DNA of 64,000 bases from Alteromonas pelagimontana (GCF_002499975.2 NZ_CP052766.1:1178001-1242000); one strand, 5' to 3'; positions 1 through 9,261 are shown, counted from the stretch's first letter. Notes: a model not told the origin generated them from the sequence alone. Translations and numbers: made by a program.

Positions 1-73
1 TTACGCCCGTAAAGTCTTCTTCTCTATTCCTTACTGAAAAACTTCTCCTGCTAATTTCGTAGAGAGGTCTTGA

Positions 74-853
74 TTGCGCATCATAATGGAAGTTATAAAC
101 GCCTACAAAGGCTTCGCGAATCATCGTATTGTGTGGCTATTCATTTTATCCGTCTTTTCCCCTTCCCTGCTGGCGGCGCAGGACAAGGTGATAGAGCTGA
201 CAGCGACGAATAACTGGTATCCCTATGTTTACTATGACAGTGAGCGCAAAGTAAGAGGCTCCGATTATACCATCCTTAAAAATTTGCTGAACGAGATGGG
301 GTATCAACTTCGCGCCTCCACCTTTCCTGAGCGGCGAATGGGAAGGAAAATTGAGCAGGGCGATATTGAAGTCGTTCTCGGCGCAGCGAAAAATTCAGTT
401 AGAAGCAGAAACAATACTTTTTCGCTGCCTTATCGCAAAGAAACAATTACTTTTGCTTACCTGAAAAAACACCAATCCGCCTATGCAGACAAGAGCCTGC
501 TTATGTTGCTTGACGAAGGGCATATGGTCGCGATAAATAAAAGCGGCTGGTATGGCGAATGGTTTGCCGACAATGTCATTAAAGCCTATCCAAAACAGAT
601 TGTGCACGTTGAAAGTGTTAACAGACGTCTGAACCTGGTGAATCAAAATCGCGTAGAACTGATCGTGGATGACCGGCAGGTGCTGAAAGCAAATGCTAAG
701 TTACTTAATGTTAAAAACCTTATAATAAGCGAGACCCCAATTAATGTTCAAGATGTGCATTTTATGTTCAGCAAGCGCGCAGTCACCAAAGATTTCATGC
801 GTGAATTCAATGCTAAGTTAGCCGAGTTTCTTCTTCACAACACGCCATTGTAG
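74..853 (+). CDS. Periplasmic solute-binding-like protein (SBP family 3 type)
   Basis: A 259-residue protein with a hydrophobic export segment near residues 20-35, ending LLAAQ, followed by a mature part opening like family 3 (amino-acid type) periplasmic binding proteins: a strand, then NNWYPYVYYD and a two-lobe length of about 225 residues. The start used is TTG at 74, because GAGG lies 6 nt upstream; the ATG at 86 has no visible ribosome site. No permease or ATPase gene is adjacent, so transport is not implied; a sensory or orphan binding role is equally possible. The ligand cannot be read from the sequence. Confidence 0.75.
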   Translation: MRIIMEVINAYKGFANHRIVWLFILSVFSPSLLAAQDKVIELTATNNWYPYVYYDSERKVRGSDYTILKNLLNEMGYQLRASTFPERRMGRKIEQGDIEVVLGAAKNSVRSRNNTFSLPYRKETITFAYLKKHQSAYADKSLLMLLDEGHMVAINKSGWYGEWFADNVIKAYPKQIVHVESVNRRLNLVNQNRVELIVDDRQVLKANAKLLNVKNLIISETPINVQDVHFMFSKRAVTKDFMREFNAKLAEFLLHNTPL

Positions 854-1024
854 CCCGACTTTTACTCGCTAAATGCTAACCTGATCTGCCTCGCTTTACT
901 GCACCGTTAGCGCTCGAGCGTTTCACTCGTTGCCATTGGATAAATCGCACAAATTTCATGACACTTGGTGGGTGCTGATGTAACCTATAAGTCGTTAATT
1001 TTTCCCGTTTTTTGAAGGTCTGCT

Positions 1025-2383
1025 ATGGCCGAAGCCCTTGAAACAAAATACGCCCAAAGTCAGCTAAGACAACTGAATGCCGCCTTGGCAGACGGTCGTT
1101 TTGTGTCTGTGCGTAAATTGCTTCATGAGCTGGCTTCCAGTGACGTAGCGCTTATTCTTGAGTCCAGCCCCACCCGCACCCGTGATGAGCTCTGGGAACT
1201 GCTAGATGCCGATTTTCACGGGGATGTACTGGAAGAGCTTTCAGAAGATGTGAGGAACGGCATTATCACTAAGATGATGCCAGAAAAAGTGGTCGATGCC
1301 CTGGAAGAAATGGACACCGATGATCTTGCTGAAACTCTCAGCAGTCTTCCCGATGAAGTGTTGCAGGGCATACTGCAAACAATGGGTACGCAAGACAGAG
1401 CGCGGGCCGAACAAGCGCTTTCCTACGGCGAAGAAACCGCCGGTTTTGTTATGAACACCGATACCATTACGTTGCGCCCCGATGTGACGGTAGATGTGGT
1501 GTTACGTTATGTTCGCTTGAAAGGCAATCTGCCGGAAAATACCGATACTTTTTATGTGGTAAATCGCACTGATAATCTTATTGGTATTGTTCCAGTCACG
1601 CGAATGTTAACGGCTGATCCTGAAGATAAAATTTCGGAAATCATGGATGATGACGCTGAAGCCATTCCTGTCAATATGCCAGATGGTGAGGTTGCCAGTC
1701 TGTTTGAACGGTACAATTGGCTGTCTGCGCCCGTAGTCGATGAAAAAAATCGCTTAGTTGGGCGCATCACCATTGATGATGTGGTAGATATTATTCGTGA
1801 GGATGCTGAGCATTCCATGATGAGTATGGCCGGTCTGGATGATGAAGAGGATACCTTTGCTCCAGTGTGGCAAAGTACCAAACGCCGGTCGGTGTGGTTA
1901 GCAGTAAACCTGGTTACCGCGCTGCTCGCTGCTGCGGTAAGTGACTTATTTGAGGCAACATTAAGTCAACTGGCGGTATTGGCAATATTGAACACCATTG
2001 TACCAAGCATGGGTGGCGTAGCCGGCAATCAAACCTTGACGCTGGTGATCCGCGGCATGGCATTAGGACATGTAAACATGAGCAACGCCCGCTGGCTGAT
2101 AAGCAAAGAATTAGCAGTGGGATTTCTTAACGGCATGCTATGGGCGGTGCTCATTGCTACCGTAATCGCCGTCTGGAAAAGCGATTTCATGTTAGGCGTA
2201 GTGATTGCGTTTGCGATGCTGATTAACATGATTGCAGCGGCGTTATCGGGTGCAACCTTGCCTCTTGTGATGAAACGGCTGAAGATCGATCCTGCTCTGG
2301 CCGGTAGCGTTATTCTTACGACCATTACCGATGTTGTCGGTATCTTTGCGTTTTTAGGTACTGCAACGCTGTTTCTTGTTTAG
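1025..2383 (+). CDS. mgtE: Magnesium channel/transporter MgtE
   Basis: The product (452 residues, usual family length) is an inner-membrane Mg2+ channel. It shows the standard order: an acidic helical N domain (about 1-130) with the EDVRNGIITKMMPEKVVDALEEM stretch interrupted by acidic pairs, two CBS domains (about 135-260) that sense cytosolic Mg2+, and five membrane helices (about 285-450). The signature PSMGGVAGNQ around residue 328 is the pore-lining segment of the family. The gene stands alone, 171 nt after the preceding gene, and ends before a bidirectional terminator shared with sspB. No Mg2+ riboswitch was recognised in the short leader. Confidence 0.96.
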   Translation: MAEALETKYAQSQLRQLNAALADGRFVSVRKLLHELASSDVALILESSPTRTRDELWELLDADFHGDVLEELSEDVRNGIITKMMPEKVVDALEEMDTDDLAETLSSLPDEVLQGILQTMGTQDRARAEQALSYGEETAGFVMNTDTITLRPDVTVDVVLRYVRLKGNLPENTDTFYVVNRTDNLIGIVPVTRMLTADPEDKISEIMDDDAEAIPVNMPDGEVASLFERYNWLSAPVVDEKNRLVGRITIDDVVDIIREDAEHSMMSMAGLDDEEDTFAPVWQSTKRRSVWLAVNLVTALLAAAVSDLFEATLSQLAVLAILNTIVPSMGGVAGNQTLTLVIRGMALGHVNMSNARWLISKELAVGFLNGMLWAVLIATVIAVWKSDFMLGVVIAFAMLINMIAAALSGATLPLVMKRLKIDPALAGSVILTTITDVVGIFAFLGTATLFLV

Positions 2384-2626
2384 TCTGACGACACCCTGAT
2401 TCATACGTTTGCCCAAAGCGAAATATTTTGCGCTTATACCGCCTTCTTCTTTTTGTATGCGATCAAAAAAGGGATTGAAAAGGTGGCGCTACAAACGAAA
2501 TGCTCTATTGTTTCAGAGACTACGAGGGTAAGGAATCCTCGGCTAAAAGTGGCATCATCCGGAGCTTGAGTGTAGAACAAGAAGAGTAATGAAAGGCAGA
2601 AGCTTGTTTAGAGAAATAGCGTTATA

Positions 2627-2659
2627 AATAATAAATCCGGCTAGGCCGGATTTATTATT
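2627..2659. terminator. Bidirectional terminator between mgtE and sspB
   Basis: A perfect inverted repeat (AATAAATCCGGC, loop TAG, GCCGGATTTATT, extendable by A/T pairs) lies between two convergent genes and is AT-rich at both edges, so it can serve both mgtE and sspB. Confidence 0.8.
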
Positions 2660-2667
2660 ATAAATTT

Positions 2668-3114
2668 TTATTTAATTACTTTTAAAGTAGGCTTACCTTT
2701 TTTAGGAGGTACCGGCGCACTTTCCGCATCGCCATCTTTAGTATCACCAGAAGGTCGGGTTTTCGGCTCCTGAGGATTAGGATCAGGAATCATTTCGTCC
2801 TCCACCGCGAAGACAGTGCCCGCGCCGTTTTCCCTGGCGTAGATAGCCAGGACTGCTTGGCAAGGCATACTTATCACTCTCGGTTGCCCACCGAAACGCG
2901 CCTGAAAAGACAGCGACTCAAGATCCAACGCAAAGTTAACACAAGCTGCAGGTGAAACATTAAGCACTATCTGCCCGTCTTTGACAAACTCTTGTGGTAC
3001 ATTAGCTAGCTCGTTTGTTGCGTCAACAACAATATAAGGCGTTAACTGATTATCCACTATCCAGTCAAAGAACGCTCTTAACAAGTAAGGCTGGTTTGAC
3101 GTCATTTTGCTCAT
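2668..3114 (-). CDS. sspB: ClpXP protease specificity-enhancing factor SspB
   Basis: SspB binds ssrA-tagged proteins and tethers them to ClpX. The N-terminal globular domain is clear: YLLRAFFDWIVDNQLTPYIVVDAT at the start (broken here into YLLRAFFDW and DNQLTPYIVVD), then the FGGQPR and AILAIYARENGAGT-like segments that form the tag-binding dimer. The C-terminal 45 residues are acidic, proline-rich and end in GKPTLKVIK, the short basic/hydrophobic tail that docks on the ClpX zinc domain. The ATG overlaps the sspA stop codon by 4 nt (ATGA), so translation of the two is coupled. Confidence 0.96.
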   Translation of the reverse strand: MSKMTSNQPYLLRAFFDWIVDNQLTPYIVVDATNELANVPQEFVKDGQIVLNVSPAACVNFALDLESLSFQARFGGQPRVISMPCQAVLAIYARENGAGTVFAVEDEMIPDPNPQEPKTRPSGDTKDGDAESAPVPPKKGKPTLKVIK

Positions 3115-3743
3115 AATGGATTATGAATTTCGCGTTCTTGATCCGTAAGTGACGCTTTAAATGAGCTACGAGAGAATATCCGCGTCATATAGCCGTTTAC
3201 TTCTTTACTGCCTGCACCGGTTAACTCAATGTTCAGAGCCGGTAAACGCCATAACAGAGGCGCTAAATAGCAGTCAACTAAGCTAAACTCTTCACTCATA
3301 AAGTATGGCATTTCAGCGAAGACAGGCGCAAGAGAAAGCAAAGCTTCACGCAATTCGTTTCGAGCAGTTTCAACATCCCCTTCACCCCGGAAAATTTGCG
3401 CGGCTAACGAATACCAATCGCTTTCAACGCGATGCATCATTAGGCGGCTTTGACCTCGTGACACGGGATAAACAGGCATCAATGGTGGATGCGGGAACCG
3501 TTCATCAAGATATTCCATAATGATGTGAGATTTATACAACACCAATTCACGATCAACTAGGGTTGGGACTGTACCGTAGGGATTTAAATCAATCAGATCC
3601 TCTGGCAGATTATTGGGATCGGTATAACTGATTTCTACACCCACTCCTTTTTCAGCCAATACTATACGTACCTGATGACTATAAATATCAATGGTATCTG
3701 AGAACAACGTCATAATAGAGCGTTTATTCGCGGCTACGGCCAT
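3111..3743 (-). CDS. sspA: Stringent starvation protein A (GST-fold RNAP-associated factor)
   Basis: A 210-residue glutathione-transferase-fold protein that in E. coli binds RNA polymerase and acts in starvation and acid survival. The start AVAANKRSIMTLFSDTIDIYSHQ closely matches the family opening (MAVAANKRS, then DIYSHQVRIVLAEKG), and the GST thioredoxin-like half has YGTVPTLVDRELVLYKSHII. The gene is the first of the sspA-sspB pair and lies 113 nt after petC, with the petABC terminator in between, so it probably has its own promoter in 3744-3800. Confidence 0.96.
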   Translation of the reverse strand: MAVAANKRSIMTLFSDTIDIYSHQVRIVLAEKGVGVEISYTDPNNLPEDLIDLNPYGTVPTLVDRELVLYKSHIIMEYLDERFPHPPLMPVYPVSRGQSRLMMHRVESDWYSLAAQIFRGEGDVETARNELREALLSLAPVFAEMPYFMSEEFSLVDCYLAPLLWRLPALNIELTGAGSKEVNGYMTRIFSRSSFKASLTDQEREIHNPL

Positions 3744-3804
3744 TCAATTTCCTCCGTCGAGAGAGTTTGCATTACCCTGCCCATAATAGGTAATACGCAA
3801 GATG

Positions 3805-3831
3805 CTAAAAAAGGGGCAAGACGCCCCTTCC
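3805..3831 (-). terminator. Rho-independent terminator of petABC
   Basis: On the minus strand AAGGGGCG, loop TCTTG, CCCCTT is followed by a T run, 26 nt past the petC stop codon. Confidence 0.85.
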
Positions 3832-3856
3832 CATATTATACATAAATCTACTGGCT

Positions 3857-4594
3857 TTAGTGTATTTCTCGCCAGTAATCTTTTTTCAGCAAGTAAACAA
3901 ACACAAACAGCACAATAATAAATACCAGTGCCCATTTCCCAATCTTTTCAGACTGCAGACGGAAAGGCTCGCCGGTGTACTTCAGGAAGTTTACTAAGTC
4001 GCCAACCAGTTGATCATATTCCTCTGGAGATAGAGCTCCGTCACCAGCCGATTTGATCCCTGCGTACCGTTTTACCATTTCACCATCGACCATCACCTCT
4101 TCAAAGGTCTCAACTGGCGTTCCCTGCAGAGGTTGCAGCACGTGCGGCATACCGACTTCAGGGAAAACTTTGTTGTTTACCCCAAAAGGACGTTCAGGAT
4201 CTACGTAAAAAGTACGCAGATAGGTATATAGCCAATCTACACCGCGAACGCGGGCTACCAACGTCAAATCCGGCGGCGCAGCTCCAAACCAACCAGCTGC
4301 CGCCGTTTCAGGCATGGCTCGGGTGATATAATCTGTGACTTTATCACCCGTAAACTGCAGATATTCTTCCCCTAATTCATCCGAAATACCCAAATCAGAG
4401 AAGGTGCGCTGATAACGCTGATATTTCATTGAATGACAACCAGAGCAGTAATTCATAAATGTCTTAGCGCCGCGCTGTAACGAAGCTTTATCGGTTAAAT
4501 CGATAGGCGCTTCATCAAGGTGAACCTCATGCCCGGTAGCGGCTAAAACAACACCTGGCAAAAAGAAAGCAAAAAAGCACATCAATTTTTTCAT
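3857..4594 (-). CDS. petC: Ubiquinol-cytochrome c reductase, cytochrome c1
   Basis: Haem-c subunit of the cytochrome bc1 complex, passing electrons from the Rieske protein to soluble cytochrome c. It has an export signal (MKKLMCFFAFFLPGVVLA), one haem site CSGCH at residues 50-54, the segment AAPPDLTLVARVRG typical of c1, a likely axial Met in VGMPHVL, and a C-terminal membrane anchor (WALVFIIVLFVFVYLL) followed by KKDYWREIH. It is the last gene of petABC and its start overlaps the petB stop by 4 nt. Confidence 0.97.
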   Translation of the reverse strand: MKKLMCFFAFFLPGVVLAATGHEVHLDEAPIDLTDKASLQRGAKTFMNYCSGCHSMKYQRYQRTFSDLGISDELGEEYLQFTGDKVTDYITRAMPETAAAGWFGAAPPDLTLVARVRGVDWLYTYLRTFYVDPERPFGVNNKVFPEVGMPHVLQPLQGTPVETFEEVMVDGEMVKRYAGIKSAGDGALSPEEYDQLVGDLVNFLKYTGEPFRLQSEKIGKWALVFIIVLFVFVYLLKKDYWREIH

Positions 4595-5856
4595 CTAGGG
4601 ATCCTCGCCGGTACAGGTTTAGTCCTTTCATTTCTGCTGTACAGGAACAGCGCAACAAAGAAACCGAAATACATCACCGTAGCAATTTGCGACGCGATAA
4701 TTTTCCAGTTTTCCTGTGGCGTACCGCCAAGGTAACCCAAGAAGATAAATACAATAGCAAAAACAATCAGATTTACTTTATGCAAACCACTACGGTAACG
4801 CCAGGATTTAACCCGTCCCCTATCGACCCATGGTAAGGCAAACAGGGCAGCAATTGCGCCAAACATTGCAAGCACACCCATCAGTTTGTCAGGTACGGCT
4901 TTAAGAATTGCGTAGAACGGCGTGAAGTACCAAACAGGAAATATATGCTCAGGAGTTTTCAGCGGGTTTGCAATTTCAAAGTTTGGATGCTCCAGGAATT
5001 TTCCGCTCATTTCCGGTGCGAAGAACATGATATAGCAAAAGATAAACAGGAAGACACAGAATGCCACCATATCTTTAAGGACGATATGGGGGAAGAACGG
5101 CACTACGTCGTCAACGATGTCATATTTGTCAGTATAATACTCGTGAATTATGTGCTGAGTTTTTTCATCTTCTTTCAGCGAGCCTTTCTTGTACTTGATG
5201 TTAATTCCATCAGGATTATTAGAGCCAACCTCATGCAGAGCAATAATATGTAGGAAAACAAGAATCACTATAACCAGAGGTAGAGCAATAACGTGCAAGG
5301 CAAAGAACCGGTTTAACGTGGCTCCGGAAATAACATAATCACCTTGAATCCAGATGACGAGGTCTGGACCAATAACAGGAATTGCACTAAACAGCGATAC
5401 AATTACCTGGGCTCCCCAGTACGACATCTGACCCCAGGGAAGTACATATCCCATGAAAGCCTCAGCCATCAGCGCCAAATAGATAAACATGCCGAATACC
5501 CATAGCAACTCTCGGGGTTTCTGATAAGACCCGTAAATCATGCCACGGAACATGTGTAAATAAACCACGATGAAAAACGCTGAAGCACCAGTACTGTGCA
5601 TGTAGCGAATAATCCAACCGTAGTCAATTTCCCGCATGATAAATTCAACTGACCTGAACGCACCTTCTGCGTTAGGTACAAAGTTCATCGTTAACCAGAT
5701 ACCAGTAAGGATCTGATTAACTAATACGATAGTGGCCAAAAAGCCAAATACGTACCAAAAGTTCATGTTGAACGGCGCGGGATACTGAATAGCATGCATA
5801 TTTGCTACTCGCATCATCGGGATGCGCTCTTCAACCCAGGTTAAAAAACCTTTCAT
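4591..5856 (-). CDS. petB: Ubiquinol-cytochrome c reductase, cytochrome b
   Basis: Membrane haem-b subunit carrying both quinone sites of complex III; 421 residues with eight or more membrane helices and no split into b6/subunit IV. Visible landmarks are RYMHSTGASAFF and HMFRGMIYGSY (haem ligation helices), YVLPWGQMSYWGAQV at the Qo site and GGTPQ near the end. The canonical PEWY Qo-site tetrapeptide is PVWY here (PVWYFTPFYAILKAVP), a variant I recall from other gammaproteobacterial bc1 complexes. The gene starts 2 nt after the petA stop. Confidence 0.97.
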   Translation of the reverse strand: MKGFLTWVEERIPMMRVANMHAIQYPAPFNMNFWYVFGFLATIVLVNQILTGIWLTMNFVPNAEGAFRSVEFIMREIDYGWIIRYMHSTGASAFFIVVYLHMFRGMIYGSYQKPRELLWVFGMFIYLALMAEAFMGYVLPWGQMSYWGAQVIVSLFSAIPVIGPDLVIWIQGDYVISGATLNRFFALHVIALPLVIVILVFLHIIALHEVGSNNPDGINIKYKKGSLKEDEKTQHIIHEYYTDKYDIVDDVVPFFPHIVLKDMVAFCVFLFIFCYIMFFAPEMSGKFLEHPNFEIANPLKTPEHIFPVWYFTPFYAILKAVPDKLMGVLAMFGAIAALFALPWVDRGRVKSWRYRSGLHKVNLIVFAIVFIFLGYLGGTPQENWKIIASQIATVMYFGFFVALFLYSRNERTKPVPARIPR

Positions 5857-5857
5857 A

Positions 5858-6490
5858 TTACGCCACCTCCGCTTCGGAGCCGATGATTACGGTCGTGTCA
5901 TCAACATATTGATAAGGCGGCACAACTAAATTCAGTGGCGCTGGCACACTTTCAAATACGCGGCCAGCCATATCGAATTTTGAACCGTGACAAGGACAAA
6001 AGAAACCATCAGGTACGCCTTCTACGGCTTCCTCAAAGGCTCCTTCTTTTTTGTACTGTGGCGAGCATCCTAAGTGAGTACAGATGCCGACCAGGATCAG
6101 ATATTCCTCTTTTAAAGAGCGATAACGATTTTTGGCAAAAGTAGGCTGTTGTTCCGCTTCCGAATTCGGATCCTTCAGCTTATCTTCATGTTTCGCCAGT
6201 TCATCTAGCATGGCTGGCGGACGGCGAACGATCCATACCGGCTTACTACGCCACATGACTCGTATAAGCTGGCCTGGTTCAATTTGGCTGATATCGACTT
6301 CGATATCAGCACCTGCGGCCTTGGCTTTAGCGCTAGGATTCCAGGACGCAACAAAAGGTACTGCCGCACCAACAACACCCACTCCACCAACGACACATGT
6401 AGCAACAGTCAAAAATCTGCGACGTGTGTTGTTTTCTGGCTGGTTATCATTATGTGCAGACTCTTTTGCATCTATAGATACATTGCTCAT
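5858..6490 (-). CDS. petA: Ubiquinol-cytochrome c reductase, Rieske iron-sulfur subunit
   Basis: The 2Fe-2S subunit of the bc1 complex. Near the N-terminus, TRRRFLTVA (Arg 23-25) before a hydrophobic helix is a Tat-type signal that stays as the membrane anchor. The cluster ligands are visible as CTHLGC (Cys137, His139, with Cys142) and CPCHGS (Cys165, His168, with Cys167). I chose the ATG at 6490 because GGAG is 8 nt upstream; an in-frame ATG 6 nt further upstream is too close to that site. It is the first gene of petABC; its promoter must lie in the long gap upstream. Confidence 0.97.
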   Translation of the reverse strand: MSNVSIDAKESAHNDNQPENNTRRRFLTVATCVVGGVGVVGAAVPFVASWNPSAKAKAAGADIEVDISQIEPGQLIRVMWRSKPVWIVRRPPAMLDELAKHEDKLKDPNSEAEQQPTFAKNRYRSLKEEYLILVGICTHLGCSPQYKKEGAFEEAVEGVPDGFFCPCHGSKFDMAGRVFESVPAPLNLVVPPYQYVDDTTVIIGSEAEVA

Positions 6491-7171
6491 CCACATTTCT
6501 CCAGGTTCGGATAGTTATGGCACCTGACCATATCAAGTTTGGTCAGAGTCAGGTATCCATATCGACTTGTCATGAGTGACGCGTTGAAGCACTCTAATGC
6601 CTTTGCGTTTCACGATAATTTATAAATTTTTCAACGCAGAATGATAAGTGAAAACCCCTGATTGTTACAAGGTTTTACTGGCATTAAAGCGATATTTTAG
6701 CTAACTACCATAGAAACTTTGCTTTAATTTTTATTAATAAACTTTAAAAATTGATTCTCTTTTTTCTATTTTTAAGGTTTTGTGTGAAAAGTATTCAACA
6801 AACGCTATAAATTTTCCATTGGTACGCCATGCTATTTCACTGAGGCTATTGATTTTTAGCTGATATTTCAATGTGATTTGCAGAGTATTTGGATGAGAAT
6901 AAAAAAACGAGCGTAATGAGATCAGTCCGCAGTGATAATTAGACAAAAAATGGAGAAGATCGTAATTAAAATGTAAAAGCATTTTCACGTGCTGCCATAA
7001 TTTGCATCGTTGCCTTGCTTCTCTTCAATGACATTATTCTTCTGGGCAGGCTGAATTGGTAAATCGAATAGCAAGTATAGCCAAAGCTTTTTCTAAATCC
7101 GACAAAAGGCAGGAAAAAAAATATATATAAAAAAGCCCGGCATTGCCGGGCTCTTGCGTAAAGCGTAACAA
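6491..7171. other. Long intergenic region between rpsI and petA
   Basis: About 680 nt without a convincing gene. It contains the rpsI terminator at its right end and must contain the petABC promoter toward the left end. The middle (about 6700-7000) is markedly AT-rich, with many T runs. An 84-codon minus-strand reading frame at 6734-6988 has no recognisable features and I do not call it. Confidence 0.7.
7129..7152 (-). terminator. Rho-independent terminator of rplM-rpsI
   Basis: Minus strand: AGCCCGGC, loop AAT, GCCGGGCT followed by a T run, 20 nt after the rpsI stop. Confidence 0.9.
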
Positions 7172-7564
7172 TTAACGTTTTGAGAACTGAGGACGCTTAC
7201 GAGCTTTGTGTAGACCCACTTTCTTACGTTCAACACGACGCGCGTCACGGGTAACAAACCCAGCTTTGCGCAGTGCAGGACGAAGAGCTTCGTCATACTC
7301 CATAAGAGCACGAGTAATACCGTGGCGAATTGCACCAGCTTGACCGTTTGAACCACCACCGCGCACGGTAATGTACAAATCGAATTTTTCGCCCATTTCT
7401 ACCAGTTCAAGTGGCTGACGAACAACCATGCACTCGGTTTCACGGCCGAAGTACTCGTCAAGAGCACGTGAATTTACTGTGATGTTACCTGAGCCTGGAC
7501 GCAGGAACACACGAGCAGTAGAACTTTTGCGGCGGCCAGTGCCGTAATATTGAGTATCTGCCAT
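7172..7564 (-). CDS. rpsI: 30S ribosomal protein S9
   Basis: 130 residues, the normal length. The start [21 protein letters not shown] and the conserved C-terminus [11 protein letters not shown], which reaches the P-site tRNA, are diagnostic. It lies 12 nt after rplM in the standard rplM-rpsI operon and is followed by a strong terminator. Confidence 0.99.
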   Translation of the reverse strand: MADTQYYGTGRRKSSTARVFLRPGSGNITVNSRALDEYFGRETECMVVRQPLELVEMGEKFDLYITVRGGGSNGQAGAIRHGITRALMEYDEALRPALRKAGFVTRDARRVERKKVGLHKARKRPQFSKR

Positions 7565-7576
7565 GTCAGTTGCCCC

Positions 7577-8005
7577 TTAGATGTCCAAAACTTGTGGTTG
7601 CTGTGCTGCATGCGAATGTTCTGCACCAGCATAAACTTTCAATTTACGGAACATTGCACGGCCTAAAGGACCTCTTGGCAACATTCCTTTTACTGCTTTC
7701 TCAAGAACCATTTCTGGCTTATGAGCAATCAGCTTTTCAAAGTTTGTTTCTTTCAAACCGCCTGGATAACCAGAATGCGAGTAATACATTTTACCCTTTG
7801 CCTTATTGCCGGTTACCGTCACTTTTTCTGCGTTAACTACAATAATGTAATCACCAGTATCTACGTGAGGCGTGTACTCTGGCTTATGCTTACCGCGTAA
7901 ACGCATAGCAATTTCAGAAGCCAAACGGCCTAAGGTTTTGTCTGTGGCATCAACCACATACCAGTCGCGTTTTACCGTTTCTGGCTTTGCAACAAAAGTT
8001 TTCAT
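7577..8005 (-). CDS. rplM: 50S ribosomal protein L13
   Basis: 142 residues, as in E. coli. [20 protein letters not shown], then [25 protein letters not shown] and the MLPRGPLGR motif identify it. First gene of the operon with rpsI. The leader is about 130 nt long from the predicted promoter and includes a stable hairpin, which fits known L13 feedback control of this operon in E. coli, although I cannot show regulation from sequence alone. Confidence 0.99.
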   Translation of the reverse strand: MKTFVAKPETVKRDWYVVDATDKTLGRLASEIAMRLRGKHKPEYTPHVDTGDYIIVVNAEKVTVTGNKAKGKMYYSHSGYPGGLKETNFEKLIAHKPEMVLEKAVKGMLPRGPLGRAMFRKLKVYAGAEHSHAAQQPQVLDI

Positions 8006-8103
8006 TTATATTTCACCCGAAAAATATCGTCGTTACTGACTCCCAACCATTGGAAATCAAGTTAAAAATCAATGCTAAAGCCCCTTCGAGCTGATTGATT
8101 CAT

Positions 8104-8121
8104 CCACCTTCCCAAAGGTGG
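8104..8121 (-). promoter_or_regulatory. Hairpin in the rplM leader
   Basis: CCACCTT/AAGGTGG pair across a 4-nt loop, between the predicted rplM promoter and the start codon. It could be part of an L13-binding leader; it has no T run, so it is not a standard terminator. Confidence 0.35.
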
Positions 8122-8142
8122 GCGTAACTGGGCAGGGCGCGA

Positions 8143-8176
8143 ATTATACAGTATTTGAATAAAAAGCGAACCCCCA
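8143..8176 (-). promoter_or_regulatory. Likely rplM-rpsI promoter
   Basis: On the minus strand a perfect -10 TATAAT (8148-8143) is preceded by a T/A-rich spacer and a poor -35, and followed by a GC-rich discriminator TCGCGCCCTGCCC. That discriminator type is typical of ribosomal promoters under stringent (ppGpp) control. Confidence 0.6.
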
Positions 8177-8250
8177 AAAACAAAAAACTCTGCTGGTAAT
8201 GTTCAGAAAATGGATTAAGTTAAAGAAGAGAGAATAACAACGACAAACTG

Positions 8251-9135
8251 ATGCGCCATTTACTTTATTTATTGTTTGGTTGGCTGGTTTTCGCCGCGCA
8301 GTCTCAAGCAGATACTCAAAAGATAGTTTACACGCAGGGATTCGATAACGAGTATTATGGCTCTTATCAGGCGGCAGTGTTACACGCAGTGCTTGGCGCC
8401 ACTGCTGATTTTGGTGCGGCAGAAGCAGTGGTTCATCCTCAGCCTATGACTCAGGCGCGGCAAATACTTACGTTGCTTAACGGCGAAGCTGACGTTATGT
8501 GGTGCGTCACCAGTGACGAGCGCGAGAAACATCTCATTCCGGTGCGCTTTCCTCTGATAAAAGGCTTAGCAGGCAAGCGAGTGTTGATAATAAAAGCCGA
8601 TAAGCAGAAAAATTTTCCTTCTACCTTAACCCTTCAGGAACTAAAGCGAAAAACGGCTGTTCAAGGGATTGGCTGGCCGGATCTGGATGTATTAAGCGCC
8701 AATGGCTTCACAGTCACCGCGGCAGACTGGAGCAGGTGGTCTACTGCTATGTTTATCGCGGTGGAAAAGGATATGGTCGATTATTTCCCCCGCAACGTTA
8801 TTGAAGTCTTCAATGATTTGGAACTCCATAACAATAAGCAGGTAACACTGGAAAAGTACCATATCTTAAGTTATCCGAATTACGAGTACTTTTTTGTCTC
8901 ACCACATAAACCAGAGCTGGTAAAACGCGTGAAGACCGGACTGGCAAGATTAGTGACAAATGGTGAGTTAGAAAAATTATTTAACCAGCACAAAAACCAT
9001 GCACAGGCGCTGAAATTAGTAGCTGATCCGAAAAGAGTTACCTTTAAAATCATCAACCCTCACTTATCTTATGAGCTTCCTCATTCAGATTGGTTAGAAG
9101 ACCCCGACGCGGTAGTGGCAGAACTTCTTGATTAA
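8251..9135 (+). CDS. Periplasmic binding-like protein, function unknown
   Basis: 294 residues with a signal peptide (MRHLLYLLFGWLVFAAQSQA) and a two-lobe binding-protein pattern: QKIVYTQGFD at the start, a central GEADVMWCVTSDE stretch, VQGIGWPDLDVLSANGF at the lobe hinge, and a final GELEKLFNQH typical of family 3 binding proteins. No transporter genes are adjacent. The gene sits alone between rplM (divergent) and mazG (convergent). Such solitary proteins are common in Alteromonadales; the ligand is unknown. Confidence 0.7.
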   Translation: MRHLLYLLFGWLVFAAQSQADTQKIVYTQGFDNEYYGSYQAAVLHAVLGATADFGAAEAVVHPQPMTQARQILTLLNGEADVMWCVTSDEREKHLIPVRFPLIKGLAGKRVLIIKADKQKNFPSTLTLQELKRKTAVQGIGWPDLDVLSANGFTVTAADWSRWSTAMFIAVEKDMVDYFPRNVIEVFNDLELHNNKQVTLEKYHILSYPNYEYFFVSPHKPELVKRVKTGLARLVTNGELEKLFNQHKNHAQALKLVADPKRVTFKIINPHLSYELPHSDWLEDPDAVVAELLD

Positions 9136-9261
9136 TATGTCTAGCAGGGCCTGTGGTTCTTTTAAGAAAGCCCAGGCGTTTTGCCGTGAAGAGGCTTCTA
9201 GCTCGCACCGTGATCAAGCAGGTTTATTTAGAAGAAAAACGGACAGCAAAGGCCAACAGGT

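Noticed and set aside
6734..6988. 84-codon minus-strand reading frame in the rpsI-petA gap
   Set aside because: AT-rich, aromatic-rich and without a ribosome site or recognisable motif; most likely a chance frame.
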